Shown here in pieces: positions 23,209 through 31,449 of a stretch of DNA of 37,289 nt; the stretch's first letter is position 1, and every line of letters begins with the position of its first letter. The stretch covers positions 1-37,289 of the forward strand of contig JANQJR010000003.1 of assembly GCA_028281525.1 (NCBI GenBank). Direction: 5' to 3'. Under the pieces are notes generated by a model. That model saw nothing but the letters and a program-made list of their open reading frames with translations. It was not told where the DNA came from and did not search any database. Position numbers and translations under genes: made by a program. This stretch comes from Magnetovibrio sp. GTDB lineage: Bacteria; Pseudomonadota; Alphaproteobacteria; Rhodospirillales; Magnetovibrionaceae.

Positions 23209-24485
23209 CAGGCGTCCTTCGAAATGACCTCGAGCCCGCCCATGTACGGACGCAGCGCTTCGGGCACGGTGATCGAACCGTCTTCGTTCTGGTAGTTTTC
23301 CATCACCGCCACCATGCAGCGCCCGACCGCGAGGCCGGATCCGTTCAAGGTGTGCACGAATTCCGGTTTCTTCTGGCCGGCGCGCTTGAAGCGCGCGTTC
23401 ATGCGCCGCGCCTGGAAATCGCGGGTGTTGGAACAGCTGGAAATTTCGCGGTACGCGCTTTGGCCCGGCAGCCACACCTCGATGTCGTAAGTCTTGGCCG
23501 CGCCGAAGCCCATGTCGCCGGTGCACAGCGTCACGGTGCGGTACGGCAGGTCGAGCTTTTCCAGGATGCCTTCGGCGCATTGGGTCATGCGCTCCAATTC
23601 TTCGGAAGAATCTTCCGGCTTGGTGACGGACACCATTTCCACCTTGGTGAACTGGTGCTGGCGGATCATGCCACGGGTGTCCTTGCCCGCCGCCCCCGCT
23701 TCGGAACGAAAGCACCACGTCATCGCGGTGTAGCGGCGCGGCAGATAATCCTCGCTGATCATCGCGTCCGCGACGATGTTGGTCAGCGGCACTTCGGCGG
23801 TGGGGATCAGCCAGTAATCATCTTCGGTATGGAACAGGTCTTCGGAAAACTTCGGCAACTGCCCGGTGCCATACAGCGCATTGTCTTTCACCAGCGCGGG
23901 CGGGTTGACCTCGGCGTAACCGTTCACGTCCGTTTGTTGGTCCAACATGAAGTTCGCAAGCGCACGTTCCAGGCGCGCGAGCTTATCGGACAGCAACACG
24001 AAACGCGCGCCGGACATCTTCGCCGCCACCTCGAAATCCATTTGGCCTAAACCTTCGCCCAGATCGACGTGGTCCTTCACCTCAAAATCGAAGCTGCGCG
24101 GCGTCCCCCACGTTTTGACCTCGACGTTGTCGTCCTCACTCGCACCGTCGGGCACGTCCGCGTCGGGGATGTTGGGAATGCCCGCCAGCACCGCGTTCAG
24201 CTCTTCAGTCTTGGCCTTGGCCTCAGACTCGGCTTCGGCCTGGGCAACCTTCGATTGGGACACCTTGTCGATCAGATCCTGGGCGTCTTCGCCTTTGGCC
24301 TTGCGCTGGCCGATTTCCTTGGCCGCTGCGTTGCGTTCCGCCTGGATTTCCTGGGCCTTGGTTTCCAATGCGCGCCGCTCTTTGTCCAGCGTCAAGAGGC
24401 CTTCACTCATGCCCTTCACGCCACGGCGCGCCAGACCGGCGTCGAAGTCTTCAGGATTTTCGCGGATTTTGCGGATGTCGTGCAT
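23208..24485 (-). CDS. serS: Seryl-tRNA synthetase
   Basis: A 425-residue class II synthetase. The N-terminal start [15 protein letters not shown] and a long antiparallel coiled coil (about 30-100) bind the tRNA variable arm. Motif 2 is in [19 protein letters not shown], and motif 3 is [19 protein letters not shown]. It charges tRNA-Ser with serine, and also tRNA-Sec where present. It lies between tatC and surE on the same strand, with one-base coupling to surE. Confidence 0.98.
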   Translation of the reverse strand: MHDIRKIRENPEDFDAGLARRGVKGMSEGLLTLDKERRALETKAQEIQAERNAAAKEIGQRKAKGEDAQDLIDKVSQSKVAQAEAESEAKAKTEELNAVLAGIPNIPDADVPDGASEDDNVEVKTWGTPRSFDFEVKDHVDLGEGLGQMDFEVAAKMSGARFVLLSDKLARLERALANFMLDQQTDVNGYAEVNPPALVKDNALYGTGQLPKFSEDLFHTEDDYWLIPTAEVPLTNIVADAMISEDYLPRRYTAMTWCFRSEAGAAGKDTRGMIRQHQFTKVEMVSVTKPEDSSEELERMTQCAEGILEKLDLPYRTVTLCTGDMGFGAAKTYDIEVWLPGQSAYREISSCSNTRDFQARRMNARFKRAGQKKPEFVHTLNGSGLAVGRCMVAVMENYQNEDGSITVPEALRPYMGGLEVISKDA

Positions 24486-24519
24486 TGGCTTTCCTTGGCG
24501 CTTTCTCCCCCAAGCTCAG

Positions 24520-25428
24520 TCAAGGCCCGGGTGCGTTTTTGACTTTCTCTTCAGCGGGACCGGTCTCGTCCTCATCGAAGACCAAACCCTTGTCCTTCTC
24601 ATCTTCGTCGTCGCTGTCGTCTTCCAATTCGCCGTCCTCTTGCGACCACCGTCTTTCGACCATGGCCACGGACCAGATGGACACTTCGTACAGCAGCATC
24701 GTCGGGAACGCCAAGCCGACCTGGGTGATCACGTCCGGCGGCGTCAGGATCGCCGCGGCGACGAACGCGATCACGATGGCATAGCGGCGCTTGGTGCGCA
24801 GGCCCTTGGCCGTGACCATGCCCGCGCGGCCCAACAGCGTCAGGATCACCGGCAGTTCGAACGCCAGGCCGAAGACGAAAATCAGGCGCATCACCAAGGA
24901 CAGATATTCGCTGACCTTGGTTTCCAATTCGATGTTGAGCGCTTGGCCTTCCGCGCCACAAACCTGGAAGCCGATGAAGAACTGCCACGCCACCGGGAAC
25001 ACGAAGTAGTACGCCAACGCCGCGCCGCAGAAGAACAAGATCGGCGACGCGATCAAAAACGGCAGCAGCGCCTTCTTTTCATTGCTGTAAAGGCCCGGTG
25101 CGACGAACCGCCAGAACTGCGCGGCAACGAACGGGAAGCTCACGAAGATGGCGAAGAAAAACGCTACCTTGATGTAGGTGAAGAACAGTTCGTGCGGCGC
25201 GGTGTAGATCATGCGCTGGTTGCCGCAATTCTGGTCGTGCAACACATCCGCCAACGGTTGGGTGAGGAACCCGTAGAGATATTCGGAAATGCCGTACGAC
25301 GCGAAAAACAACACGACGATCACGCCCAGCGAATACATCAAGCGCTGGCGCAGTTCGATCAAGTGCGACATCAGCGGCGCTTTGCCTTCGTCGTCCTGCT
25401 GTTCCGGGGTGGCAGCCTGATCGCTCAC
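24520..25428 (-). CDS. tatC: Twin-arginine translocase subunit TatC
   Basis: A 302-residue, six-helix inner-membrane protein that recognises twin-arginine signal peptides. The N-terminal [18 protein letters not shown] motif is the TatC signature. The periplasmic loops contain the conserved [14 protein letters not shown] and [11 protein letters not shown] segments. The C-terminal tail of about 45 residues is strongly acidic ([11 protein letters not shown]), longer than in E. coli. The start overlaps tatB by four bases (ATGA), indicating coupled translation in a tatA-tatB-tatC operon. Confidence 0.97.
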   Translation of the reverse strand: MSDQAATPEQQDDEGKAPLMSHLIELRQRLMYSLGVIVVLFFASYGISEYLYGFLTQPLADVLHDQNCGNQRMIYTAPHELFFTYIKVAFFFAIFVSFPFVAAQFWRFVAPGLYSNEKKALLPFLIASPILFFCGAALAYYFVFPVAWQFFIGFQVCGAEGQALNIELETKVSEYLSLVMRLIFVFGLAFELPVILTLLGRAGMVTAKGLRTKRRYAIVIAFVAAAILTPPDVITQVGLAFPTMLLYEVSIWSVAMVERRWSQEDGELEDDSDDEDEKDKGLVFDEDETGPAEEKVKNAPGP

Positions 25429-25952
25429 GACTTGGCCTCCCCTTCACCGCGCTTGACGTCCGTATCATCGGGTGTCTTTTGCGGTGCCGTTTCGGCCTTT
25501 TTATCCGGCGCTTCGGCGATGGGCATCACGTCGTCGTCATCATCCAAGTCCGGTTGGGCGGCGGTCTTTTTCGCCTCACCCGCATCACCCGGCCCATCAT
25601 CAGGCAGGCCGCCCGGCTCCATGACGTCGTCCAGGTCCAAATCTTCGTCGGAAGTGACCTTGCGCGTCTCGTCCTCGCTCAAATCCAGGTCCTTGGCGAT
25701 ATCGACGCCGACGGTCTTTTCCAGATCCTTTTTCAGATCGTCGCTGCCTTCGGTCAGCTTCTTCTTGACGTCGTCCAATTCGGCTTCGCGCACCATTTCG
25801 TCAACGCCGTCCTGGAAGTCGCGCGCCATCATCCGCGCCTTGCGGACCCACTGCGTCACGGTCTTGATGGTTTTGGGCAGCTCTTTGGGGCCCACGACGA
25901 TCAGCGCGAGCACCGCAATGATGAACAGTTCCTGCCAGCCGATATCGAACAT
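25425..25952 (-). CDS. tatB: Twin-arginine translocase subunit TatB
   Basis: A 175-residue protein. The N-terminal helix [20 protein letters not shown] has the TatB-specific Glu, followed by the GPKELP hinge and an amphipathic helix ([20 protein letters not shown]). The rest is an acidic, disordered tail with runs of Asp. It forms the signal-peptide receptor with TatC. It starts 78 bases after tatA and overlaps tatC. Confidence 0.97.
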   Translation of the reverse strand: MFDIGWQELFIIAVLALIVVGPKELPKTIKTVTQWVRKARMMARDFQDGVDEMVREAELDDVKKKLTEGSDDLKKDLEKTVGVDIAKDLDLSEDETRKVTSDEDLDLDDVMEPGGLPDDGPGDAGEAKKTAAQPDLDDDDDVMPIAEAPDKKAETAPQKTPDDTDVKRGEGEAKS

Positions 25953-26030
25953 GGCCGATTACCAAAGAAGTGAAAGAAGGAGAAAGCCGCCGCCCCGTGC
26001 ACGGAGCGGCGACGGCACAGAATCCAGGCC

Positions 26031-26282
26031 TTACGAAGCCTTGTCCTTTTCTTCGCTGGAAGCTTCGACCGTCGTGGACGGTTTTTCTTCAATGGCTTCG
26101 GTTTTCGCCGTTTCGCCGCCTTCGACTCCCTCGGCCCCCTCACCTTCCTTGAGACCCTTCTTGAAGGATTTCAAACCCTTACCAAAGTCGCCCATGAGGC
26201 TCGAAATTTTGCCGCGGCCACCGAACAGCAACAGCACAATCAGCAGGACCACAACCCACTGCCAAATACCCATAACACCCAT
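26031..26282 (-). CDS. tatA: Twin-arginine translocase subunit TatA
   Basis: An 83-residue protein. One short transmembrane helix ([17 protein letters not shown]) is followed by the FGxxK-type hinge ([21 protein letters not shown]) and an amphipathic helix. The tail is acidic and low in complexity. It oligomerises into the protein-conducting part of the Tat system. An M4 alternative start is possible; the ATG at 26282 is kept. It is the first tat gene, nearly 300 bases after scpB, with a palindromic repeat between. Confidence 0.95.
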   Translation of the reverse strand: MGVMGIWQWVVVLLIVLLLFGGRGKISSLMGDFGKGLKSFKKGLKEGEGAEGVEGGETAKTEAIEEKPSTTVEASSEEKDKAS

Positions 26283-26469
26283 GTCGTTTTCCTGTCGTTT
26301 GGTGTGTTAAAGGGCGGTTTTTGTTCCGGTTGGGGCCTCCTCGAATAAGGTGCAGCGAAGAACCGGACCGCCCATGAAATCTCATGAAGGTCTTTCATAC
26401 AGAGCCACGTAGCCCGGATCAAGGGAAACGGTGCCGCAATGCGGCAAGAATGAGGTTTTCTTCAATGTC

Positions 26470-26563
26470 GTCATTGCGAGGAGCAAAGCGACGAAGCAAT
26501 CCAGAATCAAGCGTTTGGCAACCTGTCTGGATTGCCACGCTCACTACGTTCGCTCGCAATGAC
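26470..26563. repeat. Palindromic intergenic repeat, copy B
   Basis: The ends GTCATTGCGAG and CTCGCAATGAC are exact inverted repeats. Inside, GAAGCAATCCAG is opposed by CTGGATTGCCAC. It lies 14 bases downstream of the scpB stop codon, in the gap before tatA. The rest of the gap, 26283-26469, holds the presumed tatA promoter and no gene that I can see. Confidence 0.85.
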
Positions 26564-26577
26564 AGGATGTCCGCCAG

Positions 26578-27690
26578 CTAAACGCCGCCCTTTTCTTCGC
26601 CCTCTTGGTCCTCGTCCTCGTCTTTTTCCAGGGCCTGGACCGCACTTTTCACCGCGCCCGCGACCGCCTCCATGGCGGCGTCGAGCTTGTCCGCGGTCGC
26701 CTTGGTCGCGCCGGAACGGTCTAATTCCTCCTCCGGTTCCGGTTCCGGTTCGGGCTCCGGTTCCGGTGTGGATGGGGGCGTCGCGGCATCGATGGCGTCT
26801 TCCAGCGGCGTCGGGTGCAACGGCGGCACGGTGACGTCATCGTCTTCGTTGTGGTGTTCGGCGGGCACGATTTCGGCTTCGTGATACTCCATGCTCTCGT
26901 GGACCTCTTCGGCGCTTTGCATGTTGGCGCGCACGGAGTACGCCTCGATCGCCGGGCGGGAATCCAGCAGACCCATGGCGCGCAGTTCCTTGAGCCCCGG
27001 CAGTTGGCTGACGCTTTCCAGGCCGAAATGATCGAGGAAGCTGTCGGTGGTGCCCCACTGCATGGGTCGGCCCGGGGTTTCACGCCGCCCGCGCGGCTTG
27101 ATCCAGCCTTCCTCGAACAGTAAATCCAACGTACCCTTGGACAGCGAGACGCCGCGAATTTCTTCGATTTCGGCGCGGGTCACCGGCTGGTGGTAGGCGA
27201 TGATCGCCAGTGTTTCGATGGCCGCGCGCGACAGTTTCTTGGACACTTCGACTTCCAAGTTCAGGCGCTGGCCCAAATCCGGCGCGGTGCGAAACGCCCA
27301 GGAACCGCCCCGGCGCACCAGATTGACCCCGCGCCCTTCGTAGAAACCGCGCAGTTCTTTCAGCAACGCCTTGACGTTTACGCCGTCGGGCAGGCGGTTG
27401 GACAGCGCGCGTTCCGACACCGGATCGGAAGAGGCGAACAGCACCGCCTCCAACAAGCGCACCTGTTCGGGATCGATATCCTCTTCTTGCGCTTCGTCGA
27501 TGTCGTCGAGATCGTCATCCTCCAACTCATCAAAAGCCGCGTTGGCGGCCTTGCTCGCAACTTCGCGCGCGTCAGCAGGCGCCGCCGGTTCTTGCGCGTC
27601 CACGCTTGCCCCGCTTTCGGCCCCGCTTTCGACCTGGGCCGTCTCATCGCCGTCGATAGGCTCTTCAATTTCGTTTTCGATTTCGGTCAT
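26578..27690 (-). CDS. scpB: Segregation and condensation protein B
   Basis: A 370-residue protein, unusually long for ScpB. The first 70 residues are an acidic disordered extension. The core (about 75-250) has two winged-helix domains: VRLLEAVLFASSDPVSERAL, then ETLAIIAYHQPVTRAEIEEIRG, the family hallmark, and GRRETPGRPMQWGTTDSFLDHFGL. The C-terminal 120 residues are again acidic, with an EP dipeptide repeat encoded by GGTTCC-like hexamers near 26733-26766. It binds ScpA and SMC in the condensin complex for chromosome segregation. It overlaps scpA by four bases (ATGA). Confidence 0.95.
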   Translation of the reverse strand: MTEIENEIEEPIDGDETAQVESGAESGASVDAQEPAAPADAREVASKAANAAFDELEDDDLDDIDEAQEEDIDPEQVRLLEAVLFASSDPVSERALSNRLPDGVNVKALLKELRGFYEGRGVNLVRRGGSWAFRTAPDLGQRLNLEVEVSKKLSRAAIETLAIIAYHQPVTRAEIEEIRGVSLSKGTLDLLFEEGWIKPRGRRETPGRPMQWGTTDSFLDHFGLESVSQLPGLKELRAMGLLDSRPAIEAYSVRANMQSAEEVHESMEYHEAEIVPAEHHNEDDDVTVPPLHPTPLEDAIDAATPPSTPEPEPEPEPEPEEELDRSGATKATADKLDAAMEAVAGAVKSAVQALEKDEDEDQEGEEKGGV

Positions 27691-28553
27691 GCGTCGTCGC
27701 CGGGCTCGCCGGTTTCTTCGTCCTCTTGGTCGTGGACGAAGGGCTTATCCCAATCCTCGGTGGTTTGGAAGTAGATTTCGCCGTAGGTACCGTCTTGGCG
27801 GATGTTGAGTCGCCCTTCCTTGGCCAGTTGCAGCACCGCGCCAAACGTACTGGCGAGCGCGGAACGGCGTGTCAGCGGGCTTTGCAGGTCTTCGGGCAGG
27901 AAGCTGGTGAGCGTGCGCCAATCGGGCGTATGGCCGATGAAGGAGCGCAGGCGCACCATCGCGTCTTCGATGGAATCCAGCTCCCACGCACTTTCGATGT
28001 GTAGCGGTTTGCCCTTCACACCCTTGCTCTTCTGGCGGGCGTAGGCCTGGATCAGATCGGTCAGGTTGGCGTCGAACACCGTGCGTTGGGTGGTGCGGAA
28101 CCGTTCGCGCGCGCCGCGCGAAAAGAAGTCCTGGCCCAGCCGCGCGCGGGCCACCAGTTTCGCGCCTGCGTTCTGCATGGCTTCCAGACGTTGCAGTTGG
28201 AATTGCAGGGCGGCGGCCAGTTCTTCGCCGCTGGGCTCGTCCTCCTTGGACATGTCGGGGATCAACAGGCGTGATTTCAGGTACGCCAACCACGCCGCCA
28301 TCACCAGATAATCGGCGGCCAGTTCCAGGTTCTTGCGCCGCGCCTCGGCGACGAATTCCAGGTATTGATCGGCCAATTGCACGATGGAGATGTGAATCAG
28401 GTCGACCTTCTGGTCGCGCGCGAGACCGAGCAGCACGTCGATGGGACCGGCGTAGCCGTCCACCTCAACCTCGAACGGCGAGACCGAGGGCATTTCCGGC
28501 AGGTCTTCGGCCTCATCGTCAAAATCCGACAGATATGTCACATCGTCCGACAT
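27687..28553 (-). CDS. scpA: Segregation and condensation protein A (kleisin)
   Basis: A 288-residue kleisin. The N-terminal SMC-neck-binding part is FEVEVDGYAGPIDVLLGLARDQ followed by KVDLIHISIVQLADQYLEF. The next conserved segment is DYLVMAAWLAYLKSRLLIP. The C-terminal winged helix (TFGAVLQLAKEGRLNIRQDG) binds the SMC head. The ATG at 28553 follows AAGGAAA; a TTG one codon upstream is the alternative. It is coupled to scpB through a four-base overlap. Confidence 0.96.
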   Translation of the reverse strand: MSDDVTYLSDFDDEAEDLPEMPSVSPFEVEVDGYAGPIDVLLGLARDQKVDLIHISIVQLADQYLEFVAEARRKNLELAADYLVMAAWLAYLKSRLLIPDMSKEDEPSGEELAAALQFQLQRLEAMQNAGAKLVARARLGQDFFSRGARERFRTTQRTVFDANLTDLIQAYARQKSKGVKGKPLHIESAWELDSIEDAMVRLRSFIGHTPDWRTLTSFLPEDLQSPLTRRSALASTFGAVLQLAKEGRLNIRQDGTYGEIYFQTTEDWDKPFVHDQEDEETGEPGDDA

Positions 28554-28583
28554 CAAATTTCCTTAGATCACCGCCAAGCGGTG

Positions 28584-29282
28584 CTAGCGTAGCCCCGTGA
28601 GTGTCACGATCACGTCGATCACGAATTGGGCGGGAATCACCACCAGCCACGTGAGCACGTTCAAATCGAGCCCGATCTTGCCACCGATCCAAGGCAGGAT
28701 AAACAGCAGGAACAGCAAGATCGCGAAGCCCGCATGCTCCAAGCGCGCCAGCATGGACGAAAACGGGTGTGGCAGCAAGCCCACGGCGATGCGCCCGCCA
28801 TCCAGCGGCGGCAGGGGCAGCAGGTTGAAGATCGCCAAAATAACATTTACTTTCAATGCATTCAGCAAGTTGAGCGCGATCCATTGATCGACCCCGTCAG
28901 GCGCCATATGGGCCATATGCAACAAAATTGCGGCGCTCACTGCGATCAAAATGTTGGCCCCCGGTCCGGCGGCGGCGACCAGGACCATATCGCGGCGCGG
29001 ATGGTGCAGATTCATGAAATTCACCGGCACCGGCTTGGCGAATCCGAACATGAACTGCCCGCCCGACAGCAGCAAAAGCCCCGCCGGCATCAAGATGGTG
29101 CCGAACAAATCAATGTGTTTGAGGGGGTTAAAGGTCACGCGCCCCATCATCAAAGCGGTGTTGTCGCCCAGCTTCGACGCCACCCAGCCGTGCGCGGCTT
29201 CGTGCAGCGTTACGGCGAGAACGATCGGCAGCGCCCAAATCGAGACGATGAACGCGATTTCGTACGGATTCATATCCATCAT
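28584..29282 (-). CDS. M50-family (site-2 protease-like) membrane metallopeptidase
   Basis: A 232-residue polytopic membrane protein. The zinc motif HEAAH (in VTLHEAAHGWVASKLGD) and the third-ligand motif NLLPLPPLDGGRI are both intact, so it should be active. About five transmembrane segments are seen. It has no PDZ domain or CBS domain, so it belongs to the small M50B/YwhC-like subgroup, not RseP. Substrates are unknown. It lies between nagZ and scpA on the same strand, a common alphaproteobacterial order. Start candidates at 29282, 29279 and 29273 cannot be separated, as no clear ribosome site is present. Confidence 0.93.
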   Translation of the reverse strand: MMDMNPYEIAFIVSIWALPIVLAVTLHEAAHGWVASKLGDNTALMMGRVTFNPLKHIDLFGTILMPAGLLLLSGGQFMFGFAKPVPVNFMNLHHPRRDMVLVAAAGPGANILIAVSAAILLHMAHMAPDGVDQWIALNLLNALKVNVILAIFNLLPLPPLDGGRIAVGLLPHPFSSMLARLEHAGFAILLFLLFILPWIGGKIGLDLNVLTWLVVIPAQFVIDVIVTLTGLR

Positions 29283-29321
29283 GAGGCGGAGATAATCCCA
29301 AAAGTGTCTGGGGGAAAGGGG

Positions 29322-30359
29322 CTACCCCAGTAGGGTGTCGAAACGGTGGCGGGCGGCTTGGCGTGCGTCTTCCGTTTCGAACGGTCGGGCAGCGCCGTTG
29401 CGGTGCAGTTCACCCATCTTATAGCGCGCCCAGGCCTTGCTCGTCATCTCAGAAGCGCCCTCTGCGACTTCGGTCATTTCCGTCATATCGCCGTTGCAAT
29501 GCAGGGCCACATCGCAGCCCGCGTCCAGGCAACCCCGCGCCCGTTCGGCAAATGAGCCCTTGAGCGCTTTCATGGACAGATCGTCCGAGATCAAAAGCCC
29601 CCGAAAACCGATTTGCTTGCGGATTACGTCCTGAATCACCGCTGGTGACAACGTCGCGGGACGGTCCTCGTCCAGACTTTCGTAGACCACATGCGCGGTC
29701 ATCGCCCACGGCGCGAAGTGCAGCGCGCGAAACGGCGCAAAATCACTGACTTCCAACACATCGTGCACGCTATCCACATGAGGCAAGGCTTCATGGCTAT
29801 CCACCAGGGCGCGACCATGACCGGGGATATGCTTGATCACCGGGGCCACCCCACCCTGCATCAGGCCGTCCATAAACCGCTTGGCGAGGTGGACGATGGT
29901 CTGAACGTCCGTCCCGAAGGCACGGTCGCCGATGATGGGATCGGCGTCCGGCTGGGGGATATCCAGAACCGGCGCGCAATCCACCGTGACGCCCAAATCC
30001 GCCAGTTCTTGAGCGATCAAACGTCCCCCTAAAAAAGATGCTTCCGCGCCTGCGTCCGGATCTCGGGCATACAGATCGGCATAGGTCTTGGCGGCGGGAA
30101 ATTCCGGCCAATGAGGCGGCTTGAGACGCGCCACGCGTCCCCCTTCCTGATCGACCAGAACCGGAGCTTCGCCATGATCGACGCAGGCGCGCATCTCCGT
30201 TACCAAATCACGAACCTGTTGGGGATTGTCGCAGTTGCGCTGAAACAGAATAAAACCCAGCGGTTGGGTTTGCGTGAAGAACGCGCGCTCTTCGGGCGTC
30301 AACGCCAAACCGGAGCAGCCGAAGATCGCAGCCAAAGGCTTTTGGGATATCGCCCCCAT
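29322..30359 (-). CDS. nagZ: Beta-N-acetylhexosaminidase NagZ
   Basis: A 345-residue glycoside hydrolase family 3 enzyme of cell-wall recycling; it removes GlcNAc from anhydro-muropeptides in the cytoplasm. The signature KHIPGHGRALVDSHEALPHV holds the family His/Asp dyad, and ISDDLSMKAL carries the nucleophile Asp. The ATG at 30359 (MGAISQKPLAAIFG) is chosen because GAGGGG lies six bases before it. A longer frame starting near 30422 reads through a palindromic repeat (giving RYARNDE) and should be rejected. It follows the SPOR gene in a run with the M50 peptidase and scpAB. Confidence 0.95.
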   Translation of the reverse strand: MGAISQKPLAAIFGCSGLALTPEERAFFTQTQPLGFILFQRNCDNPQQVRDLVTEMRACVDHGEAPVLVDQEGGRVARLKPPHWPEFPAAKTYADLYARDPDAGAEASFLGGRLIAQELADLGVTVDCAPVLDIPQPDADPIIGDRAFGTDVQTIVHLAKRFMDGLMQGGVAPVIKHIPGHGRALVDSHEALPHVDSVHDVLEVSDFAPFRALHFAPWAMTAHVVYESLDEDRPATLSPAVIQDVIRKQIGFRGLLISDDLSMKALKGSFAERARGCLDAGCDVALHCNGDMTEMTEVAEGASEMTSKAWARYKMGELHRNGAARPFETEDARQAARHRFDTLLG

Positions 30360-30372
30360 CTTCATCCCCTCA

Positions 30373-30463
30373 TCATTGCGAGCGTAGCGAAGCAATCCAG
30401 AAAGCCTGCCATTGGAAAGCACCCTGGATTGCTTCGTCGCGGCTTTGCCGCTTCTCGCAATGA
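30373..30463. repeat. Palindromic intergenic repeat, copy C
   Basis: TCATTGCGAG (30373-30382) mirrors CTCGCAATGA (30454-30463), with GAAGCAATCCAG and CTGGATTGCTTC as perfect inner arms. It fills most of the gap between the SPOR gene and nagZ, ending two bases from the nagZ ribosome site. As a hairpin in mRNA it could separate expression of the two genes. Confidence 0.85.
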
Positions 30464-30493
30464 CATGACATCAGCACCTGCTCAGGGCTTGGC

Positions 30494-31426
30494 TTAGGGC
30501 CTGGCAATCAAGCACCCCACGTTGCGTTTCTTAAGCTCATCGCAGATGGCCTTGGCCTCGGCGCGGTTGGCGAACCAGCCCGCACGCACACGGTAGAACA
30601 CACCCTTCGCTCCCAAATCGGCGCGCTGAACGACCAATTCCAGGCCGCCCAGAACATCGGGATGCTTTTTCGCCAAACGCGCCCATTCGCCACGAGCATT
30701 GGCTTCGTTACGCACGGCGGAAAGCTGCACCATATAGCCTTGCCCGGCGGTTCCGGTGGCCTTGGCCGTCGCGGCTGGAGCGGGCGCAGGTGTGGGGGCC
30801 GGTTTCGGTTCCGGCTTGGGCGCCGGTTGCGCGGCGGGCTCGGCGGCGGTCGCTTGCACCGGTTCGGGCTTGGGTTCCGGTTTCGGTGCGGGCTGGACGG
30901 CCTCGACCGGTTTCGGTTCTGATTTCGGTTCCGGCTTCGCACCCGGCGCTTGCGGCGGCGCAGGTGCGGGATCAGGCGTCGTTTCCGCAATCGCGGGCGC
31001 AGACGTTTGCGGCGGCTCCACCGGTTTCGTTTGCGGCGGTTGGATCGGAGTTTCCGGCGGCGGCAGCAGACGTTCCACCTGCCCGGCCCCGCCTGCGGCC
31101 TGATCGCCCGCCATGCGCTCATAGACCAGTTTGTCGCGGTCCGGTACATCCATGCCGCCGGGGCTCACAGGTTTTTGCTTCAAAGGGAACTTCGGCGCCA
31201 ATATCATCGGCGCGGTGCCGGTTGACGCGACCTCTTTTTCTTGTTGGTCTTCCATGTACATCCAACCAGCCCAGCCGCCCCCGGCCAGCACCAGCACAAG
31301 CACCACCCACAGCCACAAGCCGCTGCTTTTTTCCGGCTGGCTCTTGGCGATGAGTTCGAAGTCCAACAGCTCGGACGCGTCCGGCACGTTTTCTTCGTTT
31401 TCGCGCGAATCGGTATTTGCATTCAT
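30494..31426 (-). CDS. SPOR-domain cell-envelope protein
   Basis: A 310-residue bitopic membrane protein. A cytoplasmic segment (1-35) leads to one transmembrane helix (GLWLWVVLVLVLAGGGWAGW, about 37-56). A long periplasmic linker rich in Pro, Ala, Lys and Glu (KPEPKPEP-type repeats, about 115-225) is followed by a SPOR domain (GYMVQLSAVRNEANARGEW to the end, with VFYRVRAGWFANRAEAKAIC). SPOR domains bind denuded glycan at the division septum. The context with dgt-argS upstream and nagZ downstream is standard for Alphaproteobacteria. It is likely a division protein analogous to DedD or FtsN in layout. Confidence 0.93.
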   Translation of the reverse strand: MNANTDSRENEENVPDASELLDFELIAKSQPEKSSGLWLWVVLVLVLAGGGWAGWMYMEDQQEKEVASTGTAPMILAPKFPLKQKPVSPGGMDVPDRDKLVYERMAGDQAAGGAGQVERLLPPPETPIQPPQTKPVEPPQTSAPAIAETTPDPAPAPPQAPGAKPEPKSEPKPVEAVQPAPKPEPKPEPVQATAAEPAAQPAPKPEPKPAPTPAPAPAATAKATGTAGQGYMVQLSAVRNEANARGEWARLAKKHPDVLGGLELVVQRADLGAKGVFYRVRAGWFANRAEAKAICDELKKRNVGCLIARP

Positions 31427-31449
31427 GGGCGCATATTAGCGTGAAATGG

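Noticed and set aside
23947-26310. A 787-codon open frame on the plus strand across serS, tatC, tatB and tatA
   Set aside because: It is antisense to four clearly recognised genes, crosses their boundaries, has a Ser/Arg-rich composition typical of a GC-rich antisense shadow, and no family signature.
26384-26581. A 65-codon plus-strand frame between tatA and scpB
   Set aside because: It is a translation of palindromic repeat copy B (SLRGAKRRSNPE-type sequence), a frequent false call.
26733-26766. GGTTCC-like hexamer repeats that might be a CRISPR or satellite
   Set aside because: They encode an EP dipeptide run within the scpB tail, are contiguous with no spacers, and stay in frame.
30756-31103. 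Gly/Ala-rich plus-strand frames opposite the SPOR protein linker
   Set aside because: They mirror the Pro/Lys/Glu-rich linker in the sense frame; the SPOR protein has a clear helix and domain.
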